Below are positions 1 to 8,418 of a DNA stretch of 64,000 nucleotides, in pieces. This stretch comes from Devosia sp. (GTDB lineage: Bacteria; Pseudomonadota; Alphaproteobacteria; Rhizobiales; Devosiaceae). Within the stretch, counting starts at the first letter, position 1. Every line of letters begins with the position of its first letter. The stretch lies in contig NZ_JAGIAW010000001.1 of the NCBI RefSeq assembly GCF_017744655.1, forward strand, positions 62,001 through 126,000. Direction: 5' to 3'. The position numbers and the translations under genes are program-made. Below the pieces are notes generated by a model. It was given only the letters and a program-made list of their open reading frames with translations. It searched no databases and was not told the origin of the DNA.

Positions 1-1265
1 TCCGGCGCCTCGACCATTACATTCCCTTCGCCATGCATTTTTATGGGCTGATCTACGCCAAGCTCGCCAATGGGGACGAGAAGCGGGTGGCCGATTACAA
101 GGAGCGGGCACGGCTCTTCGCCGGGGATATTCAGCACTGGTTCGACGAGGATGGCGGTACGCTGGCCTTCGGGCGCAGCCTGACCTATCGCTTTGCCTGC
201 GCCGGGTTCTGGGGCGCGCTGGCCTTCGCCGATGTCGAGGCACTGCCCTGGGGCGTGGTCAAGGGGCACTTCCTGCGGCACTTGCGCTGGTGGAGCAAGT
301 TGCCGATTGCCGATCGCGATGGTGTGCTTTCCATCGGCTATGGCTATCCCAATCTCTTCATGTCGGAGAGCTACAACTCCGCCGGTTCGCCTTACTGGGC
401 GCTGAAAGCCTTCCTGCCGCTGGCCTTGCCGGCCGACCATCCCTTCTGGACGGCGGAAGAGGTCGAGGCCGATTTCCACGCCAAGCCTGTGCCGCTCAAA
501 CATCCGGGCATGGTGATGCAGCACACCAAGGGCAATGTGGTGGCTTTGTCGAGCGGGCAGCAGGTTCGGTTCGGCCGCAAGACCTGGCATATGCGCCAGG
601 GCGCCGAGAAATATAGCAAGTTCGTCTATTCCTCGCGCTATGGCTTCTCGGTGGAGGCGGATGACCGCGACTACGACAGCGGCGCGTTCGACGGCATGCT
701 GGCCTTTACCGATGACGGACTGCACTACCGCGTGCGCGAGGGCAACGAGGTCGCCCAGATCGCCGAGAATGTGCTCTTTGCGCGCTGGAAACCATGGGCC
801 GACGTTGATGTCGAGACCTGGCTCGTTCCGGCCCATCACTGGCATGTGCGCGTCCATCGCATCACGACGCCGCGCGCCCTGCACGCGACCGAGGGCGGCT
901 TTGCCATTGCGCGGGCCGATCTCAATGCCGATACCTATATCGACGAACCCGGACGCGGCGTGGCCAAGAGCACGACCGATGTCAGCGCTATTCTCGATCT
1001 CGGCGGCAAGCGGCAGGGTAGGGCATTCCGGGCACTGCCCAATACGAACCTGATCGCCTCGAAATCCATCGTGCCGCAATTACTCGGAGATATCCCCGCC
1101 GGGACCACGGTACTGGTGACGGCAGCCATGGCATTGCCGGCGGGCTCGGAGGCGGAGGCCGCGCTGGCGGCTCCCCCGCACGCGCCTGACCTTGCGGCGC
1201 TGGAAGCGCTCTTTGCCCGCGAAGGTGTCGATGTGTCAGCCATATTGGTGCCGGAGCGGAACTGA
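1..1265 (+). CDS. DUF2264 domain-containing protein (5' end cut by window)
   Basis: The frame is open from base 3, where it reads RRLDHYIPFAMHFYGLIYA, so the ATG at 33 is internal and the true start lies outside the window. About 420 residues remain, the C-terminal two thirds of a typical DUF2264 protein. Recognisable family segments include the HYIPFAMHFYG helix, FGRSLTYRFACAGFW and the SYNSAGSPYWALKAFLPLAL stretch. These proteins are predicted alpha/alpha-toroid folds related to polysaccharide-acting enzymes; the activity here is not known. The stop overlaps the start of the next gene by one base (TGATG at 1263-1267), so translation is probably coupled. The following dehydrogenase, acyltransferase and ThuA-like genes suggest a sugar-related pathway, which is inference. 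Confidence 0.85.
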   Translation, partial: RRLDHYIPFAMHFYGLIYAKLANGDEKRVADYKERARLFAGDIQHWFDEDGGTLAFGRSLTYRFACAGFWGALAFADVEALPWGVVKGHFLRHLRWWSKLPIADRDGVLSIGYGYPNLFMSESYNSAGSPYWALKAFLPLALPADHPFWTAEEVEADFHAKPVPLKHPGMVMQHTKGNVVALSSGQQVRFGRKTWHMRQGAEKYSKFVYSSRYGFSVEADDRDYDSGAFDGMLAFTDDGLHYRVREGNEVAQIAENVLFARWKPWADVDVETWLVPAHHWHVRVHRITTPRALHATEGGFAIARADLNADTYIDEPGRGVAKSTTDVSAILDLGGKRQGRAFRALPNTNLIASKSIVPQLLGDIPAGTTVLVTAAMALPAGSEAEAALAAPPHAPDLAALEALFAREGVDVSAILVPERN

Positions 1266-2272
1266 TGCGTCCCAAACTTCTCTTTGCCATGGCGGCGGAC
1301 AAGACGCGGCACGTCTTCGATACCGCAACAATCGACCGCCTCGAACAGAGCTGCGACCTCTTGCAGCGCGAGCCGGTCGAGAATTTTGACGATCCGGCAG
1401 CGCGGCGCCTGTTGGGCGATACCGAAATCCTCGTCACCGGCTGGGGCTGCCCGATGATCACGCCGGAAGTTTTGCGCGCTGCGCCGAACTTGAAGCTCAT
1501 CGCCCATGCGGCGGGCACGGTGAAATTCACTGTTGATCCGGCCGCCTATGTGGCCGGTATCCGTGTGACGCATTCGGCCGAGGCCAATGCCGTACCGGTG
1601 TCGGAATTCACGCTGGCTTCCATCCTCTTTTCGGCCAAGCACATCTTTACCCTGCGCGACCTTTATCGTGCCGATCCCAGCCGTCGTTCGAGCTATGCGC
1701 TGGGGGATAGCGAAATCGGCAACTTTCGGCGGACGGTTGGCATTGTCGGGGCTTCGCGCATCGGGCGGCGGGTGATCGAACTGCTGCGCAATTTCGATTT
1801 TTCCGTGCTGCTCTATGATCCCTTCGTGCAGCCGGGCGACCCGGACCTGGCCGGGGTTGAGCTGGTGGAGCTCGATGCGCTGATGGCGCGGTCGGACGTG
1901 GTTTCCATCCATGCGCCGTCCCTACCCTCGACACGGGGGATGATCGGGGCGCGGCAATTGAAGCTGATGAAGGATGGCGCGACCTTCATCAATACGGCGC
2001 GCGGGGCGCTGATCGACGAGGCGGCACTGGTTGCCGAATTGCAGACCGGGCGGATTTTTGGTGTCATTGACGTGACCGATCCGGAAATTCCGCCAGTGGA
2101 TTCGCCGCTCTTTACGTTGCCCAATGTGTTTCTGACGCCGCATGTGGCGGGCGCAATCGGCACCGAGCGGCTGCGGCTGGGGTTGATGGCGGCGGAGGAA
2201 ATCGAGCGCTTCATCGAGGGCAAGCCCATGCTCTATGAAGTGCAGCCGGAATTGTTGGAGAGGCTGGCGTGA
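1265..2272 (+). CDS. D-isomer-specific 2-hydroxyacid dehydrogenase family protein
   Basis: Predicted cytosolic NAD(P)-dependent oxidoreductase acting on a 2-hydroxy or 2-keto acid; substrate unknown. The 335 residues match the family length. The nucleotide-binding loop GIVGASRIG is at residues 159-167, and the catalytic trio is present: Arg246 in NTARGAL, Glu274 in DVTDPEIPP and His293 in TPHVAGAIG. The ATG shares one base with the upstream stop, and the stop shares one base with the next ATG (2270-2274), so it sits in a tightly coupled operon. The substrate may be a sugar acid, given the DUF2264 and ThuA-type neighbours; this is inferred from context only. Confidence 0.9.
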   Translation: MRPKLLFAMAADKTRHVFDTATIDRLEQSCDLLQREPVENFDDPAARRLLGDTEILVTGWGCPMITPEVLRAAPNLKLIAHAAGTVKFTVDPAAYVAGIRVTHSAEANAVPVSEFTLASILFSAKHIFTLRDLYRADPSRRSSYALGDSEIGNFRRTVGIVGASRIGRRVIELLRNFDFSVLLYDPFVQPGDPDLAGVELVELDALMARSDVVSIHAPSLPSTRGMIGARQLKLMKDGATFINTARGALIDEAALVAELQTGRIFGVIDVTDPEIPPVDSPLFTLPNVFLTPHVAGAIGTERLRLGLMAAEEIERFIEGKPMLYEVQPELLERLA

Positions 2273-4014
2273 TGGACGAAAGCTCCCCCTCATCCGGCGC
2301 TGCGCACCACCTTCTCCCCGATGGGGAGAAGAATGAGCCGGCGACAGCCTCTATTCCTCTCCCCATCGGGGAGAGGGTGGATCGCCCGCAGGGCGAGACG
2401 GGTGAGGGGGCCTGGTGGAACGCCCGGCTGCAGTTCCTCACCTGGGATCGGAAGCCCGAAGATATCGACAGTTCCGAACACCGCGCGCGGCAGGCGGAGC
2501 TGGCGCTGCGGGCGGGGGCGAGCTTTGCACCAAGCGCCTATGTGGCGGCGGATGCGGCTATTTTTACGACGCATCTGGTTTTGGGCGAGCAGAGCTGGAT
2601 TGGTGGGCATGCGCTGGTGCGCGGCGATGTCGAATTCGGGGCACACTGCACAGTCAATCCCTATGCGATGATTTCGGGGAAAGTGCGTTGCGGAGACGGG
2701 GTACGGATTGCGAGCCATGCTTCGCTCGTCGGGTTCAATCACGGCTATGACGATCCCGATGTGCCGATTTATCTCCAGAAGCATGAGAGCCTGGGCATCA
2801 CCATAGAGGACGATGTGTGGATCGGGGCCAATGCGGTTATCGTCGATGGGGTCACGATTGGGCGCGGGGCGGTGATTGCCGCGGGGGCCGTGGTCAGCAA
2901 GGATGTGCCTGATATGGCTATTGTCGGCGGCGTGCCGGCAAAAGTGCTGCGTTTCCGTGGGCGGGGCCGCAAGGACGAGGCGCGAAAACAGCTTGAGGCG
3001 CTGGGGGATCGGGTCGCGAAACAATGGCGCGACGTGCTGGCCGAGAATTTTGACGGCGCGGACTATGTGTCGCGCGAGAACGATAATCAGGCGCGGAAAA
3101 GCAATCGGCATCTCTGCGACGCCATCGAGATTGCGACCTCGTTCGGCCAATTGCCGCCGGGGCTTGATGTGCCGGCGACGTTGGCGCGGTTGCAGGCGGT
3201 GCAGGATAGGGTAACCGGGTTGTTCCCCGATCCATTCCAACCACCCAAGCCGGGCACGGCCCAGCGCGATGATGGGCTGGCACTCTATAATGTGCTCTCC
3301 ACCGGTTACGCGATCGAGGTTTTGGGCGGGCAGCCGCTGCATCGGGTCGAGGCGGTGGAAATTCCGGCGACCGAATTGCGGCTCTGGCTCGAAAGCCTGC
3401 CCTGGCGCGAGCGGGCCTGGGGCGCGGGAGCGGCGGTGGATGCCATCGGCACGGCGCTCTATTTCAATGCGCGGTATTTTGCGACCGGCACGTCGCGCGA
3501 GACGCTGTTTGGCTGGCTGGCAATGAAGCAGGATCGCGGCACGGGGCTTTGGGGTTCGCAGACGGCGGCCGAAGGGCTGTTGCAGCCGGTCAATGGATTT
3601 TACCGGCTGACGCGCGGCACCTATGCCCAGTTCGGCATTGCCGTGCCGCAGCCTGAAGCGGCGATCGACTCCGTGCTGCTTAACTATCGCAACTATGGTG
3701 GGTTTTCGGAGCGGACTTATACGGCCTGTAACCTGCTCGACACCATTCATCCGCTGCTGCTGTGTCTGCAGCAGACAGATCATCGGCGGGCGGAGGCGGA
3801 ACAGATTGCCCGGGCGATTATCGCGCGGGCGGGGGAGCGCTGGATTGAGGGCAGGGGATTTGCCTTTGCCGATGGGCAGGTGCCGGGCTTGCAGGGCACG
3901 GAAATGTGGCTCTCGGTGGTGCATCTTTCGGCCAAGCTCCTTGGCATTGAAGATGCCTTTGGTTTTGTGCCCAAGGGTGTGCATCGCACAGAGGCGGTGG
4001 GGTTAGGATTATGA
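2272..4014 (+). CDS. Hexapeptide-repeat acyltransferase fused to a C-terminal helical domain, with a repeat-derived N-terminus
   Basis: The product has 580 residues if translation begins at the coupled ATG at 2272 (TGATG with the previous stop). Residues 5-46 are encoded by a dispersed palindromic repeat (2285-2410) and look like low-complexity filler. Residues about 85-230 form a left-handed beta-helix acetyltransferase domain of the LacA/Maa/VatD kind, with turns such as [20 protein letters not shown], the GFNHGYDDP segment carrying the likely catalytic His157, and the closing [13 protein letters not shown]. Residues about 240-580 form a long helical region with Trp-rich segments ([28 protein letters not shown]) that resembles an alpha/alpha-toroid; I do not recognise its family. 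No in-frame ATG or GTG lies directly after the repeat, so the repeat is probably translated. Confidence 0.8.
   Translation: MDESSPSSGAAHHLLPDGEKNEPATASIPLPIGERVDRPQGETGEGAWWNARLQFLTWDRKPEDIDSSEHRARQAELALRAGASFAPSAYVAADAAIFTTHLVLGEQSWIGGHALVRGDVEFGAHCTVNPYAMISGKVRCGDGVRIASHASLVGFNHGYDDPDVPIYLQKHESLGITIEDDVWIGANAVIVDGVTIGRGAVIAAGAVVSKDVPDMAIVGGVPAKVLRFRGRGRKDEARKQLEALGDRVAKQWRDVLAENFDGADYVSRENDNQARKSNRHLCDAIEIATSFGQLPPGLDVPATLARLQAVQDRVTGLFPDPFQPPKPGTAQRDDGLALYNVLSTGYAIEVLGGQPLHRVEAVEIPATELRLWLESLPWRERAWGAGAAVDAIGTALYFNARYFATGTSRETLFGWLAMKQDRGTGLWGSQTAAEGLLQPVNGFYRLTRGTYAQFGIAVPQPEAAIDSVLLNYRNYGGFSERTYTACNLLDTIHPLLLCLQQTDHRRAEAEQIARAIIARAGERWIEGRGFAFADGQVPGLQGTEMWLSVVHLSAKLLGIEDAFGFVPKGVHRTEAVGLGL
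2285..2410. repeat. Palindromic repeat, family B, inside a coding frame
   Basis: This 126 bp element is bounded by inverted ends CCCCCTCA (2285) and TGAGGGGG (2403). It contains two internal hairpins, TTCTCCCC/GGGGAGAA and CTCTCCCC/GGGGAGAG. It lies a few codons after the acyltransferase start and is exactly 42 codons long, so the frame is kept. Similar elements occur at 4022, 16672 and 19779. Confidence 0.75.
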
Positions 4015-4021
4015 CTCTTAT

Positions 4022-4143
4022 TCTTCTCCCCATTGGGGAGAAGGTGGCGCGTAGCGCCGGATGAGGGGGCTTCAGTGTGAGCGGCGATATCCCCCTCACC
4101 GACTCGGCCTGCGGCCGAGCCACCTCTCCCCGAGGGGGCGAGG
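4022..4143. repeat. Palindromic repeat, family B
   Basis: Intergenic copy between the acyltransferase and the ThuA-like gene. It contains TTCTCCCCATTGGGGAGAAG followed by GGATGAGGGGGC, then a second arm with CCCCCTCACC, a GGCCTGCGGCC hairpin and CCTCTCCCCGAGGGGG. It shares the CTCCCC/GGGGAG hairpin and the ATGAGGGGG boundary with the copy at 2285. It could fold in the operon mRNA between the two genes. Confidence 0.7.
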
Positions 4144-4161
4144 AACAGAAGGGACCGAGAT

Positions 4162-4806
4162 ATGACTAAAAAAGCACTCGTCGTCTGGGGCGGCATGGAA
4201 TTGCATACGCCGGAGCGTGGCGCCAATGTCGTCCGGCAATTGCTCGAGGAAGAGGGCTTTGCCGTTACCGTGACGCCGGATTATGAGGCGCTCGGCGCGG
4301 AGGATGTCGGCAGCAATGACCTCGTCGTGCCGGTGATTACCGATGGCACGCTGGCGCCGGAGAAGATGAACAATCTCATCGCCGCCATTCGGTCGGGGAC
4401 GGGGTTGGCGGGCTATCACATGGGGCTGGCGACGACGTTCCGCGCCAGTGTGCCCTTCCGCTATGCCGCCAGCGTCTATTGGGTGCAGCATCCGGGCAAT
4501 ATCATCACCTACACGGTGGACGTGACGCGGTCGGATCATCCGATCATGGTGGGGATTGAGAGTTTTGAGCACACCTCGGAGCAGTATTATCTCAACTATG
4601 ATCCGGCGGTTGAGGTGTTGGCGACGACCGTGTTTTCGGGGGAGTTTCATCCCTGGCGCAAGGATGTGGTGATGCCGGTGGTGTTTACGACCATGCATGA
4701 CCAGGGGCGGGTGTTTTACTCCTCGCTCGGGCACACGGCGGACGAACTGGAAATTCCGCAGGTGCGGACGATTTTGAAGCGTGGGTTACTTTGGGCGGCG
4801 CGGTAG
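4162..4806 (+). CDS. ThuA-like domain-containing protein
   Basis: The 214-residue protein has the ThuA (trehalose utilisation) class I glutamine amidotransferase-like fold. It opens with KKALVVWGGMELHTPE, followed by a Rossmann-like core with GTGLAGYHMGLATTF, the VQHPG segment, the SDHPIM motif and the C-terminal VFYSSLGHTADEL. ThuA proteins occur in sugar catabolic operons and their exact reaction is poorly defined. An AGAAGGGACC purine-rich stretch precedes the ATG. A family B repeat separates it from the upstream gene, but the shared strand suggests it belongs to the same operon. Confidence 0.88.
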   Translation: MTKKALVVWGGMELHTPERGANVVRQLLEEEGFAVTVTPDYEALGAEDVGSNDLVVPVITDGTLAPEKMNNLIAAIRSGTGLAGYHMGLATTFRASVPFRYAASVYWVQHPGNIITYTVDVTRSDHPIMVGIESFEHTSEQYYLNYDPAVEVLATTVFSGEFHPWRKDVVMPVVFTTMHDQGRVFYSSLGHTADELEIPQVRTILKRGLLWAAR

Positions 4807-4836
4807 GAGCCGCTCCTTCCCGTACTCTGCCGTCCT

Positions 4837-4913
4837 TCGTCACCACCGGGCTTGTCCCGGTGGTCCATGCGGAGGCGAGATGGATTGCCGGGACAAGCCC
4901 GGCAATGACGAAG
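4837..4913. repeat. Palindromic repeat, family C
   Basis: This 77 bp element is framed by TTCGTCA and TGACGAA, with internal arms CCGGGCTTGTCCCGG and CCGGGACAAGCCCGG. It lies between the convergent ThuA-like and methyltransferase genes. A shorter relative (CACCACCGGG...CCCGGCAATGACGA) occurs near 42446-42480. Confidence 0.75.
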
Positions 4914-4929
4914 GTGGGAGAGGCCCTAG

Positions 4930-5637
4930 CTACTGCTGTTGCTGTGCTTGACGCCGCAGCACTTCGGACTCTGGCAGGGCATTCGCGTATTTGAGTTCGC
5001 GATTGGCCCGGGCCCAGAAGGCTGGGTGCACACGATCGAGCAGAGCCGGATCGCTAGGGCTTAATCCAAGCGAATCCGCCGTCGCGTCATCCAGGAACAA
5101 AATCGCGTTTTGGCGATACCAGGCGAGGACAGCTTCATCGGTCCAGATCTTGTCGCGCAGCACGTCATAGGGTTTTCGGCCATGGGCGGCGAAGTGCGCG
5201 GCCCAATAGCTTTGCCATTGCTCGTTGAGATGGCCGACGCCGCCCTGGCCGGGGATGGCGGCGGAGAAGAGCACTGCCGGGGCCATGCCCACGAGGTCGG
5301 CGACGAAACTTTCGGCACGCTCGGGGGTGAGGTGTTCGGCGACTTCGAGCGAGAGGACGAGGTCGACCTCAGGGCCGGCAAAACGCTGCTCGAGATCGCG
5401 GCTTTCGAAGACGATGTTGGGAGCATCGAGCATGTCGGGCTTTACCCAGTCGCCCTCGATGCCGAACTGATAGCTGGCGCCCGAGGCGACGAGAAAAGTG
5501 CCGGTGCCGCAGCCGATATCGGCGACGCGATTGCGCAGGAGCTTTTCGGGCAGGGCGGCAAAGATGCGGCTGGCGGCATGGGCGGTGTGGGCCCGGCGAT
5601 TGGCGTAGAAATCGGCCGGATAAAGCGAAGTCGGCAT
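4930..5637 (-). CDS. Class I SAM-dependent methyltransferase
   Basis: A 235-residue cytosolic protein with a canonical SAM-binding motif I, VADIGCGTGTFLVASG, near residues 38-53. An acidic loop (FGIEGDWVKPDML) follows, then DLVLSLEVAEHLTPE, the SLEVAEHL form typical of Methyltransf_11/23-type enzymes. The acceptor substrate cannot be inferred. The ATG at 5637 follows a GAGGAGA ribosome site on the minus strand. It is divergent from the ferritin-like gene at 5776, sharing about 140 bp of upstream DNA. The C-terminus ends in a run of glutamines. Confidence 0.88.
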   Translation of the reverse strand: MPTSLYPADFYANRRAHTAHAASRIFAALPEKLLRNRVADIGCGTGTFLVASGASYQFGIEGDWVKPDMLDAPNIVFESRDLEQRFAGPEVDLVLSLEVAEHLTPERAESFVADLVGMAPAVLFSAAIPGQGGVGHLNEQWQSYWAAHFAAHGRKPYDVLRDKIWTDEAVLAWYRQNAILFLDDATADSLGLSPSDPALLDRVHPAFWARANRELKYANALPESEVLRRQAQQQQ

Positions 5638-5775
5638 GGGGCGGATTCTCCTCGGCGCAAGTCTATGCGAGGCCGGCCCCGGGAGCCAGATCGTGATCGA
5701 TTGAAGCCGGAACTTTGGCGGGCAGGTGCCGTTGAAGGGGCAGCGTCACCCCAAGCGAAATTCTGGAGACGATAA

Positions 5776-6264
5776 ATGGCTGAAAAGCAACTTGATGATC
5801 TTTTCCTCGATACCCTCAAAGATATCTACTATGCCGAGCGCCAGATTTTGAAGGCGCTTCCCAAGATGGCCAAGGCTGCCACGTCGCCTGACCTGAAAGC
5901 CGGTTTCGAGCAGCACCATGCGGAAACCGAAGGCCACGTCGAACGGCTCGAACGCGTCTTCGAACTGATCGGCAAGACGCCGCGCGGCAAGACCTGTGAT
6001 GCCATCCTCGGCATTCTGGACGAGGGCAAGTCGATCATGGACGAGTTCAAGGGCAGCCAGGCGCTCGATGCCGGGCTCGCAGCGGCGGCGCAGGCGGTGG
6101 AGCACTATGAAATCGCCCGCTATGGCACCCTGCGCGCCTGGGCCAAGCAGCTTGGCCATACGGAAGCCGCCGATCTCTTCGGACAGACCCTGGCCGAAGA
6201 AGAAGCGACGGACAAGAAGCTGACGCAATTGGCGACGACCGTGGTGAACCAGAAGGCCGCTTGA
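5776..6264 (+). CDS. YciE/YciF-type ferritin-like protein (DUF892)
   Basis: The 162-residue, all-helical protein matches the YciF/YciE family: QLDDLFLDTLKDIYYAERQILKALPKMAKAA at the N-terminus, repeated Glu/His helices (QHHAETEGHVERLERVFE; AVEHYEIARYGTLRAWA) and a final EEEATDKKLTQLA helix. Such proteins are ferritin-like and are often induced by stress; their iron chemistry is unclear. The start has a GGAG site nine bases upstream. The DUF2934 gene follows on the same strand after 54 bp, a pairing that fits a stress-response locus (inference). Confidence 0.92.
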   Translation: MAEKQLDDLFLDTLKDIYYAERQILKALPKMAKAATSPDLKAGFEQHHAETEGHVERLERVFELIGKTPRGKTCDAILGILDEGKSIMDEFKGSQALDAGLAAAAQAVEHYEIARYGTLRAWAKQLGHTEAADLFGQTLAEEEATDKKLTQLATTVVNQKAA

Positions 6265-6318
6265 GGCCGATCGGGTGGACGGGCAAGCGTCCACCCATCT
6301 TCTTACTCCGGTACACTC

Positions 6319-6540
6319 ATGCACAAGAATTCGGCGCTGGCGGAGCGCGTGCGCGACACGGCCTATTTTCTCTGGGAACAGGATGGACGGCCCGAGGGCA
6401 GGGCGATGGAATATTGGCTGCGCGCCAAGCAGATGCACCAGCGCCAGCTCGCCTATGACCGCTGGCTGGCCGATGGCACGCCGCCCGATCGCTCGGAGCT
6501 TCATTGGTACGAGGCCGAGAGGGAGATTGAAGAGAAATGA
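6319..6540 (+). CDS. DUF2934 domain-containing small protein
   Basis: This 73-residue protein has the short DUF2934 motif near the N-terminus: RVRDTAYFLWEQDGRPEGRAMEYWLRA, which fits the family pattern of a helix with alternating aromatic residues, then GRP and a second W-containing helix. Function is unknown. DUF2934 genes are common in Rhizobiales, often beside stress genes. The gene is followed directly by a strong hairpin terminator at 6540, so it probably ends the YciE-type transcript. Confidence 0.85.
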   Translation: MHKNSALAERVRDTAYFLWEQDGRPEGRAMEYWLRAKQMHQRQLAYDRWLADGTPPDRSELHWYEAEREIEEK

Positions 6541-6567
6541 AAAACGGGGCCGGATGGGCCCGTTTTT
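6539..6567 (+). terminator. Rho-independent terminator after the DUF2934 gene
   Basis: AAAAACGGG pairs with CCCGTTTTT across a short GC-rich loop, and the T-run ends the structure. It begins at the stop codon of the DUF2934 gene. Confidence 0.8.
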
Positions 6568-6575
6568 CCATCCCC

Positions 6576-6645
6576 GGTGTCATTCCCGCGAAAGCGGGAA
6601 CCCCTGTTTTGAAACGGAGGTCCCCGCTTTCGCGGGGATGACACC
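6576..6645. repeat. Palindromic repeat, family A, copy 1
   Basis: The element runs from GGTGTCAT to ATGACACC and contains two hairpins, CCCGCGAAAGCGGG and CCCCGCTTTCGCGGGG, separated by a variable centre. It sits between the DUF2934 terminator and the efp stop codon. Six further copies lie in the window. Confidence 0.9.
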
Positions 6646-6663
6646 GTGAGTTGAACTGAATTC

Positions 6664-7233
6664 TCAGTCCTTCGCACGCTCAACGTAGGAATTGTCTTCC
6701 GTCAGGATGACGATACGGGTGCCGGCGTCGATGTGGGGGGGCACCATGACGCGGAGGCCATTGTTGAGGACTGCGGGCTTGTAAGAGGAAGAAGCCGTCT
6801 GGCCCTTCACGACCGGTTCGGTCTCGACGATTTCGAAGGTCATGCGCTGCGGCAGTTCCATCGAGAGGGCGATGCCTTCATGGGTCATCAGGTGAACCTT
6901 CATGCCGTCCGAGAGATAGGCCTTCTGGTCGCCGATGACGTCGTCGGAAACGACGAGCTGCTCGTAGGTTTCCGGCTCCATGAAGTGGTTACCTTCACCG
7001 TCCGAATAGAGATAGTCGTAGACGCGGTCATCGACGTCGGCCTTTTCGACCATTTCAACGGTGCGCCAGCGGCCGAGCACTTTTACGCCATCGGAAATGC
7101 GGCGCATGGTGACGTTCGTCACCGAGTTGCCCTTGCCGGGGTGGACGTTTTCAGCCGTGAGAACGACGTGCAGGTTGCCGTCCTGCTCGACCACATGGCC
7201 TTTGCGCAGGGACGAGGCGATGACCTTGACCAT
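6664..7233 (-). CDS. efp: Elongation factor P
   Basis: EF-P enters the ribosomal E site and rescues stalling at polyproline stretches. The 189 residues begin [20 protein letters not shown] and span the usual three OB/KOW-like domains. The tip loop reads [10 protein letters not shown], which places the modifiable lysine at exactly residue 34. The frame stays open well upstream, but the ATG at 7233 has a GGAAG site eight bases before it and matches the family start. The gene is divergent from epmA-epmB, which encode its beta-lysylation enzymes, so the modification system is local. Confidence 0.97.
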   Translation of the reverse strand: MVKVIASSLRKGHVVEQDGNLHVVLTAENVHPGKGNSVTNVTMRRISDGVKVLGRWRTVEMVEKADVDDRVYDYLYSDGEGNHFMEPETYEQLVVSDDVIGDQKAYLSDGMKVHLMTHEGIALSMELPQRMTFEIVETEPVVKGQTASSSYKPAVLNNGLRVMVPPHIDAGTRIVILTEDNSYVERAKD

Positions 7234-7359
7234 TTTTCTTCCTTGTTCGATCGTTTGGCGCGTAATAGAGGCAAGCCGTCTCAGCGCACGAAAGCTATTG
7301 TCGAGCGCCCGATACCCTATTCCGCGCCATTTCGCCAGTCCGCACGGCAAGAAACCCGC

Positions 7360-8418
7360 ATGACTTCGCTCAACCCCGCCGATCCCTCGCCCTGGTGGGC
7401 ACCCGAACGCCATGCCGACCGGCGGCCGATCCTGCTGGCGCGCAGCCGCTTCGATGCTGCAGTGCGCCTGTGGCTGGCGGAGCGCGATTTTCTGGTGGTC
7501 GATCCGCCGGGGCTGCAGCGCTCGCCGGGGAACGAGACGCATCTCCATGCCTTTGGCACCACGATGATCGGAAACGATGGGGAAGGGCAGGCGATGTATC
7601 TGCATACCTCGCCCGAATTCACCATGAAGAAGCTGCTTGCAGCGGGGGAAAAGCGGATCGCGAGTCTCCAGCATGTCTGGCGCAACCGCGAGCGTTCGGC
7701 ACTGCATCATCCGGAATTCACCATGCTCGAATGGTATCGGGTGGGCGAGGCTTATGATGCCATCATTGCCGATACGCTTGATATCATTGCGTTGGCCGCC
7801 GAGGTGACGAGGATTTCGCAGTTCGAGTTCCGCGGGCGGGTTTGCGATCCGCGCGTGGGGGCAGAGCGGGTGAGCGTTGCTGATGCGTTTCTTGCGCATG
7901 CAGGAATCGATCTGCTCGCGACCATGGACGAGGACGGCGTGCCTGACAGCGATGCACTAGCGGCGCAGATGCTGGCGGTAGGGCTCGAGGTGCCGGAGGA
8001 TCGGAGCTGGAGCTATCTTTTCAGCCGGATTCTGGTTGAGAAGGTCGAGCCGCAATTGGGCAATGGGCGGGTTACGGTTCTCGATCGCTATCCTGCGTGT
8101 GAGGCCGCCTTGGCGCGGCGGGTGCCGGGGGATCAGCGCGTGTCCGAGCGGTTCGAGGTTTATGCTTGCGGGGTCGAGCTTGCCAATGGCTTTGGCGAAT
8201 TGACCGATGCGGCGGAGCAGAGGGTGCGGTTCGAGGCCGAGATGGCGGAGAAGGCGCGCATTTATGGTGAGCGCTATCCAATCGACGAGGATTTTCTGAA
8301 GGCGCTGGAATTGATGCCGGAGGCGAGCGGGGTGGCGCTGGGGTTTGACCGGCTGCTTATGCTCGCGACGGGTGCGCCGCGGATCGAGGCGGTGCTTTGG
8401 GCGCCGGTGGCCGAATGA
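7360..8418 (+). CDS. epmA: EF-P lysine lysyltransferase EpmA (PoxA/GenX)
   Basis: EpmA is a class II lysyl-tRNA-synthetase paralogue without the anticodon domain; it attaches (R)-beta-lysine to Lys34 of EF-P. The 352 residues show the class II motifs: the ETHLHAFGT and [17 protein letters not shown] segments (motif 2 region with [23 protein letters not shown]) and the closing motif 3 [16 protein letters not shown] chose the ATG at 7360 because the protein then starts just before the conserved catalytic core. Its stop overlaps the epmB start by four bases. It is divergent from efp with about 126 bp between. Confidence 0.95.
   Translation: MTSLNPADPSPWWAPERHADRRPILLARSRFDAAVRLWLAERDFLVVDPPGLQRSPGNETHLHAFGTTMIGNDGEGQAMYLHTSPEFTMKKLLAAGEKRIASLQHVWRNRERSALHHPEFTMLEWYRVGEAYDAIIADTLDIIALAAEVTRISQFEFRGRVCDPRVGAERVSVADAFLAHAGIDLLATMDEDGVPDSDALAAQMLAVGLEVPEDRSWSYLFSRILVEKVEPQLGNGRVTVLDRYPACEAALARRVPGDQRVSERFEVYACGVELANGFGELTDAAEQRVRFEAEMAEKARIYGERYPIDEDFLKALELMPEASGVALGFDRLLMLATGAPRIEAVLWAPVAE

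Noticed and set aside
2290-3984. Minus-strand frame of more than 500 codons opposite the acyltransferase
   Set aside because: The plus-strand protein has clear hexapeptide repeats; the antisense product has none.
7234-7899. Upstream extension of the efp frame
   Set aside because: It is antisense to epmA, and EF-P has a conserved N-terminus at the ATG at 7233 with a good ribosome site.
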